Source: Gammaproteobacteria bacterium (GTDB lineage Bacteria > Pseudomonadota > Gammaproteobacteria > Burkholderiales > Thiobacillaceae). Taken from it: DNA of 64,000 bases. Shown here piece after piece: positions 20,204 to 29,793 of this stretch. Location: positions 1 to 64,000 of the forward strand of contig JAHJNN010000015.1 in NCBI GenBank assembly GCA_018820765.1, read 5' to 3'. The number at the start of each line of letters is the position of its first letter. Position 1 is the first letter of the stretch. The notes below the pieces were generated by a model that made no database searches, had not been told where the DNA came from, and saw only the letters and a list, made by a program, of their open reading frames with translations. Position numbers and translations under genes: made by a program.

Positions 20204-21292
20204 ATGAGAACAATCACCGCACGCTGTCTCCTGCTTGCCGCTCTGCTGCTTCCCGGCTTCGCCGTTTCGGACGAACTGACCGATCTGCTGGATATGTCGG
20301 AACAATTGGACAAACAGGATCGACAGGACTTTACCGCCCTGATCGAACAAGCCGAATCCTGTACGCGGGCGAGGGATTTCCGCTGTTCCGACAACGCACT
20401 CGCGAAAGCCGGGAAACTCCCCACCAACAACAAAGACCGCAAACGTTTGCAGCTTGCCACGGCCAATCTGCAGGCCGCGCGGCAACAGGTGCAACAGGAG
20501 GAGTACGCCGCGGTGAAAAAGCGCGAAGCCGAAAAAACCGCCGCGCTTGAGCAGCAGCAAGCCGAGCGCAAGCGCCGCCGAAGAGAAGAAGAAGCCGCCT
20601 GGGACCGGGAACGGCAAGCGGATGCGGCCAGGAGCAGTCGTGAAATAGCCCATGCCTTCGACAAGATGAACCGAGATTTGTCCGGCTTTACTGCGCAGCA
20701 AAACCGCCAGATGCAGCGCACGGGCGATCTCATCGCCCAAAACGAACGCAGCAAGCGCGAAGCGCGCGAGCAGGAGCAGGCGCGCGCAGAGCGTGATCGC
20801 CAGGCGGCGCGCGCAGAGGCCGACCGCGCCCAGGCGCACCGCGACGCCCAACTGCGCGCGGATACGGACCGGCGCGAAAGCGAAGCGCGGGAACGCGAAC
20901 GGCAACAACAAGCCGACGCCACGCGCCAGGAAGCCGACGCCCGCCGGGCGCAACAGGAATCGGACCGCCTGGCAGAGGCAAAAGCCAGGGCCGGCGCCAG
21001 AGACGATTACTTGAGCCGGGTCGCCGGCGGCACGCGCCTGATGGGCAAGACCTGTTTCGGCGAACAGCATGTGCTGGGCACCTTGCCGCAGATCACGCCG
21101 CGCGCCGTCGCCTGCGTCGATGTGCATTTCCGCGCCTACTGCCCGGGCAGCAGCGCGGCCATTTCCGGCGTCATCAGGAACATGCAGGGCATGAAGACCG
21201 GCTGCTATGGCGACACCGCGCGGATCGGCCATGTCGCCTGCCAGGCCGAGGCGCTGCGTGTCGAGGTGGTCGCGGCACGCGCTTGCGAATAA
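20204..21292 (+). CDS. Secreted coiled-coil protein of unknown function
   Basis: Start at MRTITARCLLLAALLLPG (signal peptide); Arg/Glu/Gln/Ala-rich coiled coil; Cys-containing C-terminal domain. Confidence 0.7.
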   Translation: MRTITARCLLLAALLLPGFAVSDELTDLLDMSEQLDKQDRQDFTALIEQAESCTRARDFRCSDNALAKAGKLPTNNKDRKRLQLATANLQAARQQVQQEEYAAVKKREAEKTAALEQQQAERKRRRREEEAAWDRERQADAARSSREIAHAFDKMNRDLSGFTAQQNRQMQRTGDLIAQNERSKREAREQEQARAERDRQAARAEADRAQAHRDAQLRADTDRRESEARERERQQQADATRQEADARRAQQESDRLAEAKARAGARDDYLSRVAGGTRLMGKTCFGEQHVLGTLPQITPRAVACVDVHFRAYCPGSSAAISGVIRNMQGMKTGCYGDTARIGHVACQAEALRVEVVAARACE

Positions 21293-21339
21293 TCATTCCG
21301 ATTTCACACCCATTGCAATTTTCTGGTCTGGGAGCCCCC

Positions 21340-22875
21340 ATGAAAAGCCTGTTGTTCGTATTCGCCGTGTTGTTTGTCCTGCCGGCCCATGCCGACTCCA
21401 TGCTGCGCATCAGTTGTGAAGAGCAGGACCTCGGCGCGGAAATCACCCTCAACGGCGAATTCAAGGGTGAATGCCCGTTGGATTTGAAGGTCAAGCCGGG
21501 CAAATTGATTATCGATTTGAAAAAACCGATCAATGAAGACTACGAAAAACACTTCATAAAAGAAATGCGCATCGGCGATGGCGTGGTGCAGAAAATTGAA
21601 GCGAAATTTTATGTATTCGTAACGCCCGCCCGTGCAGAGCGCATCCAGAAAGAAAAATCGGCCTCCGCAGCGCGATTTAACGAGCGGGTGTATGTGATTG
21701 CGCCGGTGCTGGCGGAGTATCAGCAGAACGACATCAAGCCGGGCAACGGAAAAACCTTCAAGGACTGTGACACCTGTCCGGAGATGCTGCTGATTCCCAG
21801 CACCGGGGGCGTATGGATCGGAGACGGTACTAAGAGTAATCATTATGTGCATATCGTCGCCTTCGCCCTGGCCAGAACCGAGGTCACGCAGGCGCAGTGG
21901 CAGGTGCTCATGGGGAACAACCCCAGCCGCTTCAAAGAGTGTGGCGGCGACTGCCCGGTGGAAAATGTCAGTTGGCACGATGCGCAGGCCTACGTGAAGA
22001 AGCTCGCCGAGGTAACCGGCAAGCCCTACCGGCTGCCCTCCGAATCGGAGTGGGAATACGCCTGCGGTGCCGGCAAGGACGATAAATACTGCGGCGGCAA
22101 TGATCTTGACGCCGTCGTCGCAAAGATAGAGGGATACAACGCTAAAACCTCCACCAGTGATGACAAAACGAAAACCGTCGGGCAGAAGGCGCCCAACGCC
22201 TGGGGCCTGTTCGACATGAGCGGCAATGTGAGCGAGTGGGTCGAAGACTGCTTACACTACAACTATTTCGCGAACAATGGCGCGCCAGATGACGGTTCGG
22301 CATGGACCAGCTATCCCCGGGACCTCAATCCCAATGCAATAAAAGGGTGGTGGGGTAGCTGCGACAAAGCGCGCGTGCTTCGCGGCGGCGGGGGCATGGT
22401 CAGCCGCTATGTCGACGGCTCAACAAACATGGAGCGAACGCGTCAAGAAAGCAGGAAGCCGGAAGACAGATACCACTATCGCGGCTTCCGTGTCGCCATG
22501 ACCCTGGACATGACGGAGCAGGACATGCCCCGATATGTCGAGCGGGATTGCAAACGCAAAGCCGATGCGCATGCGAAATCGCGATTGGGTGAAGTAGTCA
22601 GCGTGGATCGCAACGCACAGCGTCTTGAGCTCAAGCTCGATGCGCCTGCCGCTAAAGACGGAAACTTGTACGGCTATGTGCTCACCAAGGAACACACCCG
22701 GCTTTACCCGAAGCTAAACGTTACGGCTGGCGCCACCAATTTCGTGCTGACGGAAAAATCGCTTGATGGCGTGTCTATGGGCGACGTTTATTATGCAACC
22801 AGATATACCAGCGGGTGCTGGGGCAGCACTGCCTACTGCGCATTGGCGAAACAAACTTGCCCGACGTATTGGTGA
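21340..22875 (+). CDS. Secreted PEGA-like plus SUMF1-fold protein
   Basis: Signal peptide MKSLLFVFAVLFVLPAHA; SMLRISCEEQDLGAEITLNGEFKGECPLDLKVKPG resembles PEGA; LARTEVTQAQWQVLMGNNPSRF, YRLPSESEWEYACG, NAWGLFDMSGNVSEWVEDC. Confidence 0.82.
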   Translation: MKSLLFVFAVLFVLPAHADSMLRISCEEQDLGAEITLNGEFKGECPLDLKVKPGKLIIDLKKPINEDYEKHFIKEMRIGDGVVQKIEAKFYVFVTPARAERIQKEKSASAARFNERVYVIAPVLAEYQQNDIKPGNGKTFKDCDTCPEMLLIPSTGGVWIGDGTKSNHYVHIVAFALARTEVTQAQWQVLMGNNPSRFKECGGDCPVENVSWHDAQAYVKKLAEVTGKPYRLPSESEWEYACGAGKDDKYCGGNDLDAVVAKIEGYNAKTSTSDDKTKTVGQKAPNAWGLFDMSGNVSEWVEDCLHYNYFANNGAPDDGSAWTSYPRDLNPNAIKGWWGSCDKARVLRGGGGMVSRYVDGSTNMERTRQESRKPEDRYHYRGFRVAMTLDMTEQDMPRYVERDCKRKADAHAKSRLGEVVSVDRNAQRLELKLDAPAAKDGNLYGYVLTKEHTRLYPKLNVTAGATNFVLTEKSLDGVSMGDVYYATRYTSGCWGSTAYCALAKQTCPTYW

Positions 22876-22894
22876 AAACTTGCTCAAATCGACA

Positions 22895-23737
22895 ATGACG
22901 CAATCACGGGCGGCGAAAATCGACACCCCAGCTATTCACGATGGCGCGCGGCAATCCTGCACGCCGGTAATGGTGGCGGTGATGGCACTGGCCCTCACCG
23001 GGTTTGCTTCGCAGTCCCTCGCCGGCGACATGAAAGATTGCATCAGTCTCGCCACCGAAAACGTTCCCGGTCAGACCACCACGCGTCAGGTGTTCATCAA
23101 CACCTGCGGCTGGCGCGTATATGCGTTCTGGTGCCATGTCAGCGGCGGGCAGTTACCCTGCAAGGCGCCCAAACATTTCCGTCAGGGACGCTATTTCTCG
23201 TCGGGCGAGCGCTACCACAACAGCTACACGCTGCCGAATGGCGTCAACGTCGATTACGGCGCCTGCTCGGGGATGAGCACGCGCATCGAGTTCGGTGCCA
23301 ACGGCAGCTACAGCTGCCCTGTCGAAGGCCTGAGTCTCGAGGGCAAAGGCCCCACGCGCAGCCGTGCGCTGTGCGACGACGGACATAAAGTCGATTTCGA
23401 CTGGCAGTTGAAGGACGAGAACGGGCATGGCGCGGTGGTGCAACTGAAAGATGGCGCCGTTTTCGTGCCGCTGGCGGAATACCGCGCCTTCGAAAAAAAG
23501 CCCGATGGCCAACCGCCGGGCGTGCTGGTCGATCGCCTGTGCAAATCCGCCCCGTCCCCGGGTTCCAGCCCAACGCTGCTCAACGGCATGAAAGACTGGA
23601 CGCGGCAGAAGACCGACACAATGGAGAACGAGGCCCGCGAGCAATGTGCGCGCCAGGACAACGCAGGCGACGCGTGCCAGCGCTTCCGCAATCCGCCCAG
23701 CCCCCCGCGCAATGCCGGGCCCGGCGTTCGGGGTTAA
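22895..23737 (+). CDS. Predicted secreted protein of unknown function
   Basis: N-terminal hydrophobic segment VMVAVMALALTGFASQSLAGD; several conserved-looking Cys. Confidence 0.6.
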   Translation: MTQSRAAKIDTPAIHDGARQSCTPVMVAVMALALTGFASQSLAGDMKDCISLATENVPGQTTTRQVFINTCGWRVYAFWCHVSGGQLPCKAPKHFRQGRYFSSGERYHNSYTLPNGVNVDYGACSGMSTRIEFGANGSYSCPVEGLSLEGKGPTRSRALCDDGHKVDFDWQLKDENGHGAVVQLKDGAVFVPLAEYRAFEKKPDGQPPGVLVDRLCKSAPSPGSSPTLLNGMKDWTRQKTDTMENEAREQCARQDNAGDACQRFRNPPSPPRNAGPGVRG

Positions 23738-23842
23738 TCACTGCACGGATTCGACCGTCGCAGTTTGAACGCAAGTTTCGGATTGCAGCCTGCGGCAAGG
23801 CGGTGAACACTGTACCTGTTCCCGGTCAAACTGGATGCCGCC

Positions 23843-24937
23843 ATGGATACCGAACTTCTCGCCACCCTGCCGAACGCTGCCCCGATGGAGGCCGCGAAGC
23901 TTGCCGAGCAGCGCTGGCAGGCGGTCGTCCGCCGCGACGCGCAGGCGGATGGCGAATTCGTCTACGCGGTCCGGACCACTGGCGTGTACTGCCGGCCTTC
24001 GTGCCCGTCGCGCGCCGCCAAGCGGCAGAACGTGGAATTCTTCGAGTCGCCCGAGCTTGCCGTCGCGGCGGGCTACCGCTCGTGCAAACGCTGCCGGCCG
24101 GATGCGCCTTCGCTGCAGCAGCAACGCAACGCGCTGGTGCGCCAGGCCTGCCAGGCCATCGAGCACGCCGCATCAGCACCGACGCTCGCCCAGCTGGCGC
24201 AGCAGGCCGGGCTGAGCCCGTTTCACTTCCACCGCATTTTCAAGGCCGCCACCGGCCTGACGCCCAAGGCTTTCCACCAGGCCGTCCTCGCCAAGCGGGT
24301 GGCGGCGTCGCTGCAGTCGGCGCAATCGGTGACTGCGGCCCTCTATGACGCTGGCTTCAGCTCGGCCGGGCGCTTTTACGAGGCCGCGCCCGCCCTGCTT
24401 GGCATGTCGCCCGGCAGCTATCGCAAGGGCGGTGCGGGCGAGCACATCCGCTATGCCGTCGAGCCCTGTACGCTGGGCTGGATCATCGTCGCTGCCACCC
24501 GCAAGGGGATATGCGCGATCGAGTTCGGCGATGCGGCGCCGACGCTGGCCGACCGGGTGCGCGCGCGTTTCCCGCAGGCGCAGTTCGAAGCAGCCGATGG
24601 CGAATTCACGCGCTGGGTCGCCCGTGTGCTCGCGTATGTCGAGCAGCCGCGCGGCGTTCTCGATCTGCCGCTGGACGTGCAGGGCACGGTCTTCCAGCGC
24701 CGCGTCTGGCAGGCCTTGCAGGCGATTCCCGCGGGGCAGACGGCGAGCTACGCCGAGATTGCCGGACGCATCGGCCAGCCCCATGCCTGGCGCGCCGTGG
24801 CCCATGCCTGTGCCGGCAATCCGGTGGCGGTGGCGATTCCGTGCCACCGTGCCGTGCGCGCCGATGGAAGTCTGGCGGGGTACCGCTGGGGGATCGCGCG
24901 CAAGGCGGAATTGCTGCGGCGGGAGAACGAAGAATGA
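23843..24937 (+). CDS. ada: Bifunctional transcriptional activator / methylated-DNA cysteine methyltransferase
   Basis: TTGVYCRPSCPSRAAKRQNVEFF, AraC-type HTH, active site AIPCHRAV. Confidence 0.93.
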   Translation: MDTELLATLPNAAPMEAAKLAEQRWQAVVRRDAQADGEFVYAVRTTGVYCRPSCPSRAAKRQNVEFFESPELAVAAGYRSCKRCRPDAPSLQQQRNALVRQACQAIEHAASAPTLAQLAQQAGLSPFHFHRIFKAATGLTPKAFHQAVLAKRVAASLQSAQSVTAALYDAGFSSAGRFYEAAPALLGMSPGSYRKGGAGEHIRYAVEPCTLGWIIVAATRKGICAIEFGDAAPTLADRVRARFPQAQFEAADGEFTRWVARVLAYVEQPRGVLDLPLDVQGTVFQRRVWQALQAIPAGQTASYAEIAGRIGQPHAWRAVAHACAGNPVAVAIPCHRAVRADGSLAGYRWGIARKAELLRRENEE

Positions 24938-24991
24938 CCAGATCGGCAGAGCCCGCGCGGCGCAGGCGGCACGGGCTCTGACGCAAAGCCG

Positions 24992-25438
24992 CTACTCGCG
25001 GATCTCGGCCTCGACAAGCTTCGCGAGCAGCACAAGGGATTCCTGCCACCCGAGATAACAGGCCTCGACGGGTATCGCCTCGGGTATCCCTTCCTGCACG
25101 ATGTTCAACTCGGTTCCGAGCGACACCGCCCTCAGCGAAACCGTCGTCTTCATGGTGCCCGGCAGGTTCGGGTCGTCGAACGTGTCCGTATAGGAAATCC
25201 GCTCGTTCGGGACGAGTTCAAGATACTCGCCGCCGAACGCATGGCTTTGTTGCGTCGTGAAGTTCATGAAGGACATCCTGAAGCTGCCGCCCACCGTGGC
25301 ATCCATGTGGTGAACGTTGCCCGTGAAACCGTTCGGCGGGAGCCACTTGACCATCGCATCCGCATTCAGGAAAGCGCGATAGACGCGCTCAGGAGGAGCC
25401 CGCAGTACGCGGTGAAGGCGAACGGTGCCCGTAGCCAT
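24992..25438 (-). CDS. SRPBCC (AHSA1-like) domain protein
   Basis: [31 protein letters not shown]. Confidence 0.85.
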   Translation of the reverse strand: MATGTVRLHRVLRAPPERVYRAFLNADAMVKWLPPNGFTGNVHHMDATVGGSFRMSFMNFTTQQSHAFGGEYLELVPNERISYTDTFDDPNLPGTMKTTVSLRAVSLGTELNIVQEGIPEAIPVEACYLGWQESLVLLAKLVEAEIRE

Positions 25439-25579
25439 GGTGACGCTCTCCTTTCGTTTCCGGTTTCCCGGGGTTTGGCCTTCAGTCGGTCCTTCAATAT
25501 AGGTGCAGTCCCGCGCGTCACTTTATGCCACGGGCCAGTTCCTGCGCGCGAGTGCCTGGAACACCATCGGATCTTCCTC

Positions 25580-25611
25580 TTGACCATGGTCCCGACTCCA
25601 GAGTTTAGACT
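25580..25611 (+). promoter_or_regulatory. MerR-type promoter with long spacer (TTGACC-N20-TAGACT)
   Basis: -35 at 25580-25585 and -10 at 25606-25611 with 20-nt spacer, 22 bp before the merR-like start codon. Confidence 0.45.
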
Positions 25612-25633
25612 CCGGTCAATGAAGGAGTCAGCC

Positions 25634-26062
25634 ATGCGCACCATCGGAAAACTTGCGACCGAAACCGACGTCACGACCGACACGGTTCGTTATTACGAGA
25701 AGGAGGGCCTGCTCGCGCCGGCCACCAAGACCGTGGCCGGCTATCGTCTCTATGACGAGGATGCCGTGCGGCGTCTGCGTTTCATCAGACAGGCGCAGCA
25801 GTGCGGCTTCAGCCTGTCGGAAATCCGGGAACTGCTGACCCTGAAAAATAGCGACGCGGCCTGCTGCAGGGACGTCAAAAGCGTGGCCATCGCCAAGAAG
25901 CTGCAACTGGAACACAAGATCCGCGCGCTGCAGACCATGTCCGGCGCGCTTTCCGGGCTGATCGCCATCTGCGATGACGAGACCCGCCCGCTGGACGAGT
26001 GCCCCATCCTCGGGGCGCTGGAAAACAGCATGGCCAGACAAAGCAAAGGAGGAAAGCGATGA
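25634..26062 (+). CDS. MerR-family transcriptional regulator
   Basis: [61 protein letters not shown]; metal-binding-loop-like Cys residues. Confidence 0.9.
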   Translation: MRTIGKLATETDVTTDTVRYYEKEGLLAPATKTVAGYRLYDEDAVRRLRFIRQAQQCGFSLSEIRELLTLKNSDAACCRDVKSVAIAKKLQLEHKIRALQTMSGALSGLIAICDDETRPLDECPILGALENSMARQSKGGKR

Positions 26063-26331
26063 TCAAGGTGGACGTGTTTTCCTCGCCGGGCTGCGGCAAA
26101 TGCGGCCAGGCCAGGACCATGCTCAAGGCGGTCGCGGAAGAATTGGGCGCGGATAAGGTGCAGTGGCGCGACGTGAACATCCTGGAGGAAATGGATTACG
26201 CCGTGGACCTCGGCGTGATGGTGTCGCCCTCCATCGCCATCGACGGAGAACTCGTGTTTGCGTCGCTGCCCAGTGCCGGCAAACTGCGGGCGGAACTCGA
26301 AAAGCGGCTGCAACAGGGACATGCAGCATGA
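26059..26331 (+). CDS. Small thioredoxin-fold protein
   Basis: [23 protein letters not shown] with CGKC active site; cis-Pro [10 protein letters not shown]. Confidence 0.85.
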   Translation: MIKVDVFSSPGCGKCGQARTMLKAVAEELGADKVQWRDVNILEEMDYAVDLGVMVSPSIAIDGELVFASLPSAGKLRAELEKRLQQGHAA

Positions 26332-26942
26332 GCACCTTGCTGCTCGTGACGGCGGCGGGGCTGGGTCTGCTGGCCTTTTTTGAGCCCTGCACCATCGCCA
26401 CGCATACCCTGTTCGCCGCCCGCAGCAGCCATGACGTGGCGCGCCAGCGTCGCGCGGCGCTCGCCCAGCTGGTTCTTTCGCGCAGCGCCTTGCTGGCAGG
26501 ACTCTTCGGCACCGCTGCCGCCATCGGTCTCGATGGGCTCTCCGCGTCACAGGCGGCGCTCATGCTCGGCATCATCGGCGCGGTCTATCTGGTGACCCGC
26601 CGGGTTTATCTGCCGGTTCCCCATCTCGAATTCTTTCGCCTCATCCCGGGCGGGCGCCGCCTGCCGCAGGCGCTCAAGCTGGGCCTGACGCTGCCCGCCT
26701 GCACCCTGCCGCTGGTGGCCGTGGTCGGCGCCATCGCCGCCCTGGGTCAGCGCATCGACCTCGCGGTGTTGGCGGGACTGGCCTTCGCCGGGATGTTCTC
26801 GCTGCCCACGGTGTGGGACAGCCTGCATGGCTTGAATGCGTCGCATCTGGCATTCCTGGGCAAGGCCGCCGGCGCGAGCCCCTACGTGACGGCCCTGTTG
26901 CTGTGGGGCGGCGCTTTTCTGATCTGGCAGACAGGCAGCTGA
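26328..26942 (+). CDS. CcdA/DsbD-like membrane protein (A)
   Basis: AFFEPCTIATH and LTLPACTLPLVAVVG Cys-containing TM motifs; ATG overlaps the thioredoxin stop codon. Confidence 0.7.
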   Translation: MSTLLLVTAAGLGLLAFFEPCTIATHTLFAARSSHDVARQRRAALAQLVLSRSALLAGLFGTAAAIGLDGLSASQAALMLGIIGAVYLVTRRVYLPVPHLEFFRLIPGGRRLPQALKLGLTLPACTLPLVAVVGAIAALGQRIDLAVLAGLAFAGMFSLPTVWDSLHGLNASHLAFLGKAAGASPYVTALLLWGGAFLIWQTGS

Positions 26943-26945
26943 AAC

Positions 26946-27641
26946 ATGGACATGACCGCATTGCAAACGACACTGGAACAGGCCAGCCTCGCATCGCTCG
27001 GGGTCGGTTTTGCCGCAGGCTTTATCTTCAGTTTCAACCCGGTGGCGCTGGCCGCCATTCCGGTTTCGCTCGCCTATGTGACCAAGGCCCATGAGACGAA
27101 GCGTGCCGTGCGCTTCGGCGCCATGTTCATCGCCGGCATGGTCCTGACGCATGTGTTCCTGGGTGCGGCGGCCGGCCTGGGCGGGATGTGGGTGCAAAAA
27201 CTCCTGGGCCGGGAATGGGGGCTGCTGCTGGGGCCGCTCCTGATCCTGCTGGGCCTGATGTGGCCGGGGTGGATCAGGCTGCCGCTTCCCGTCATCCGGT
27301 TTCGCGCCAAGCGCGCCGAGAACGGCTGGGGCGCGTTCGCGCTGGGCATTCCGTTTTCAGTGGCGATCTGTCCATTCTGCGCGCCAGCCCTGGTGATCTT
27401 GCTGGGCGTGGCCACCGGCATCGGCTCGCCGCTGTTCGGCGCCACGCTGCTGCTGGCGTTCGCCCTTGGGCGCGCGGTGCCGATCCTGCTGGGCGCGTGG
27501 GCGGTGGGCTGGCTGGAAAGCCTGCAGCCGCTGCGGCATGCGCAGAGAAGCTTCGAAATTGTCGGCGCGCTGCTCCTGATCCTCTCCGGGCTTTACATGC
27601 TGAATGCCTATTTCTTTTTCATCCCCGGTCTTGCCGCGTAG
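26946..27641 (+). CDS. CcdA/DsbD-like membrane protein (B)
   Basis: FSFNPVALAAIPVSLAYV and VAICPFCAPALVILLGVATG. Confidence 0.78.
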   Translation: MDMTALQTTLEQASLASLGVGFAAGFIFSFNPVALAAIPVSLAYVTKAHETKRAVRFGAMFIAGMVLTHVFLGAAAGLGGMWVQKLLGREWGLLLGPLLILLGLMWPGWIRLPLPVIRFRAKRAENGWGAFALGIPFSVAICPFCAPALVILLGVATGIGSPLFGATLLLAFALGRAVPILLGAWAVGWLESLQPLRHAQRSFEIVGALLLILSGLYMLNAYFFFIPGLAA

Positions 27642-27662
27642 AGGGTTGCTGAACCGCCGCCG

Positions 27663-29720
27663 CTACAGCGCCCATCCCGCCACCTCCATCGGCCAGCGCA
27701 CCGCAGCCGCCACGGCGAGTGCCACGCCGATGGAGAGGACCACCGAATAGAGTGCTTCGCGTCGGCCCAGCAGCTTCAGCATCATGGCGAAGGTGGATAC
27801 GCAGGGCACATAAAAGGTGAGGAAAACCAGGAAGGTGGCGATCTGCGTGGTGTCGAGCACGCCGGCCAGTTCCTGCGTGCCGAGTGCCTGGAACACCATC
27901 AGCAGGGACAGCTCCTTGCGCAGCACGCCGAACAGGATCGGCACGCCCAGCACCACCGGCAGCCCCAGCCACCACGACGTCACCGGTGTGAGCGCGAGGT
28001 TGATCCAGGCGTCGGCGCCGTAGTGACCCAATAGCGCCAGCACCACGCTGCCCGCCACCAGCAGCGGCAGCACGATGGTGACGATGTCGCGGCTGCGCGC
28101 CCAGGTGTTGGACAGCAGGGCGTGCAGGGTGGGCACGGCGTAGGCGGGGATCTCCTGGATCATGCCGGGCGTGGTTTCGGGATAGCGGCGCTTCAGGAGC
28201 TTGCCGACCAGGCTGACGACGATGGGGGCGAGCATGAAGAGCGCGAACACGCCGAAGCCGCCGAGGTACTTGCCGCCCACTGCCAGGATGATGGCCGAAC
28301 GCGCCGAGCACGGCAGGAAGGTGATCAAGAGCGAAGCCACGGTGCGGTCGCGGCCGTGGGTGACGGCGGCGGTGGCGGCCAGCGCCGGCACGTTGCAGCC
28401 CAGCCCCATCAGGAAGGGCAGGGCGACGCCGCCGTGCAGGCCCAGGCGATGGAAGCCGCGGTCCACCACGAAGGCGACGCGGTGCATGATGCCGGATTCT
28501 TCCAGCCAAACCAGCAGCAGCACCAGCGGGATCATGTAGGGGATGACGATGCCGGCCAGGCCGATGAAGCCGTCCAGCACGGCGCGCGCGACGACGCCCA
28601 TCAGGTCGGTCGGTTGCCACGGCTCGGCCCATTCGATCAGGCGCGCGACGGTAAGCGCGTCGAGAAACGCGCTGACCTCGAACACGAAGAACAGCACCAG
28701 CGCAAACACCGCCAGCGAGCCGGCGAATCCCCATTTCGGATGCAGGAAGAGATCGTCCGCCCAGCGTTGCCAGCGCGGCTGTTCGCCTTCCTGGCCGGGG
28801 CGGGTCACGTCCTCGAAGCACTGCGCGGCGCGGTGATGGCGGTCGGCGTGGATTTCCTCCGCCAGCGGGCGCGGCAAGGCCGCGTCGGCGCGGGCACGCG
28901 CGGCGAGCAGGGCGTCGTACTGGTCTGGAAAATGCGCCTGCAATTCCTGCGCGAAGTAGTCGTCGTTTTCCGCGAGCTGCAGGGTCAGCAGGGCCTCGGG
29001 CGCGGCGAACGCGGCGGCCACATCGGGCTGCCGGGCGATGCCGGCGATCGCCTGCAATTGCGCTTCGATGTGCGGGCTGACCGGGCAGGCAGGGTGACGC
29101 GCGAGGACCGAGTGCGCCTCCCGCGCAACCCGCACCGCGGTGGTGAACAGGTCGGCCAGACCGATGCCCATGTGCGCCACGGTGGGCACCACCGGCGCGC
29201 CCAGTTTGGCCGACAGCGCGCGCACGTTGATGAAGCGCCGCCTGGCGCGCGCCTCGTCCATGCGGTTCAGGGCAAACACCATCGGCCTGCCCAGCTGCAT
29301 CAGTTCCAGGGCGAATTCGAGATCGCGCTCCAGCGCCGTGGCGTCCATCACCATCAGCAGCACGTCGGGGGCGGCGAAGGCGCTTTCCGGCTGGTGCACC
29401 TCGTGCTGCGCGATGGCCGGCCAGCGGTCGCCCCACAGCAGGTACTTCAGCGTGACGCGGGAGTCGTCGTCCAGCCGGTGAAAGCCGTCGAAGGCGGGCA
29501 GCGCGACGAGCGAAATCTGGTCGATGCCCACCTCGACCACGCATTCCTCGTACGCGGGGCCGACGCCGGCCAGGCGTTCGTGGTGCGTGGCGGTGCTGGC
29601 GGCCGCGCGGAAGATGCTGTGACGGCCGCTGCCCGCGCGCCCGACGATGGCCACGCGCGGCCGCCGTGCGCCGCGCAATCCGGGGCCGTGGAGGGGAAAG
29701 CTGTGCGCGGGCGAAGTCAT
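27663..29720 (-). CDS. feoB: FeoB-like ferrous iron transporter with degenerate GTPase motifs
   Basis: Gate-domain motifs (GLGCNVPALAATAAV, FLPCSARSAIIL, FYVPCVSTFAMM) are FeoB-typical; G4 NRMD is retained; G1 reads GRAGSGRHS. Confidence 0.8.
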   Translation of the reverse strand: MTSPAHSFPLHGPGLRGARRPRVAIVGRAGSGRHSIFRAAASTATHHERLAGVGPAYEECVVEVGIDQISLVALPAFDGFHRLDDDSRVTLKYLLWGDRWPAIAQHEVHQPESAFAAPDVLLMVMDATALERDLEFALELMQLGRPMVFALNRMDEARARRRFINVRALSAKLGAPVVPTVAHMGIGLADLFTTAVRVAREAHSVLARHPACPVSPHIEAQLQAIAGIARQPDVAAAFAAPEALLTLQLAENDDYFAQELQAHFPDQYDALLAARARADAALPRPLAEEIHADRHHRAAQCFEDVTRPGQEGEQPRWQRWADDLFLHPKWGFAGSLAVFALVLFFVFEVSAFLDALTVARLIEWAEPWQPTDLMGVVARAVLDGFIGLAGIVIPYMIPLVLLLVWLEESGIMHRVAFVVDRGFHRLGLHGGVALPFLMGLGCNVPALAATAAVTHGRDRTVASLLITFLPCSARSAIILAVGGKYLGGFGVFALFMLAPIVVSLVGKLLKRRYPETTPGMIQEIPAYAVPTLHALLSNTWARSRDIVTIVLPLLVAGSVVLALLGHYGADAWINLALTPVTSWWLGLPVVLGVPILFGVLRKELSLLMVFQALGTQELAGVLDTTQIATFLVFLTFYVPCVSTFAMMLKLLGRREALYSVVLSIGVALAVAAAVRWPMEVAGWAL

Positions 29721-29793
29721 TGAGTGCGATGCCTGACATGAGAGCGCTTCTCATGTGTAGGGACCGCCCATTCTGTTCGGGCGCGGGACGGCA

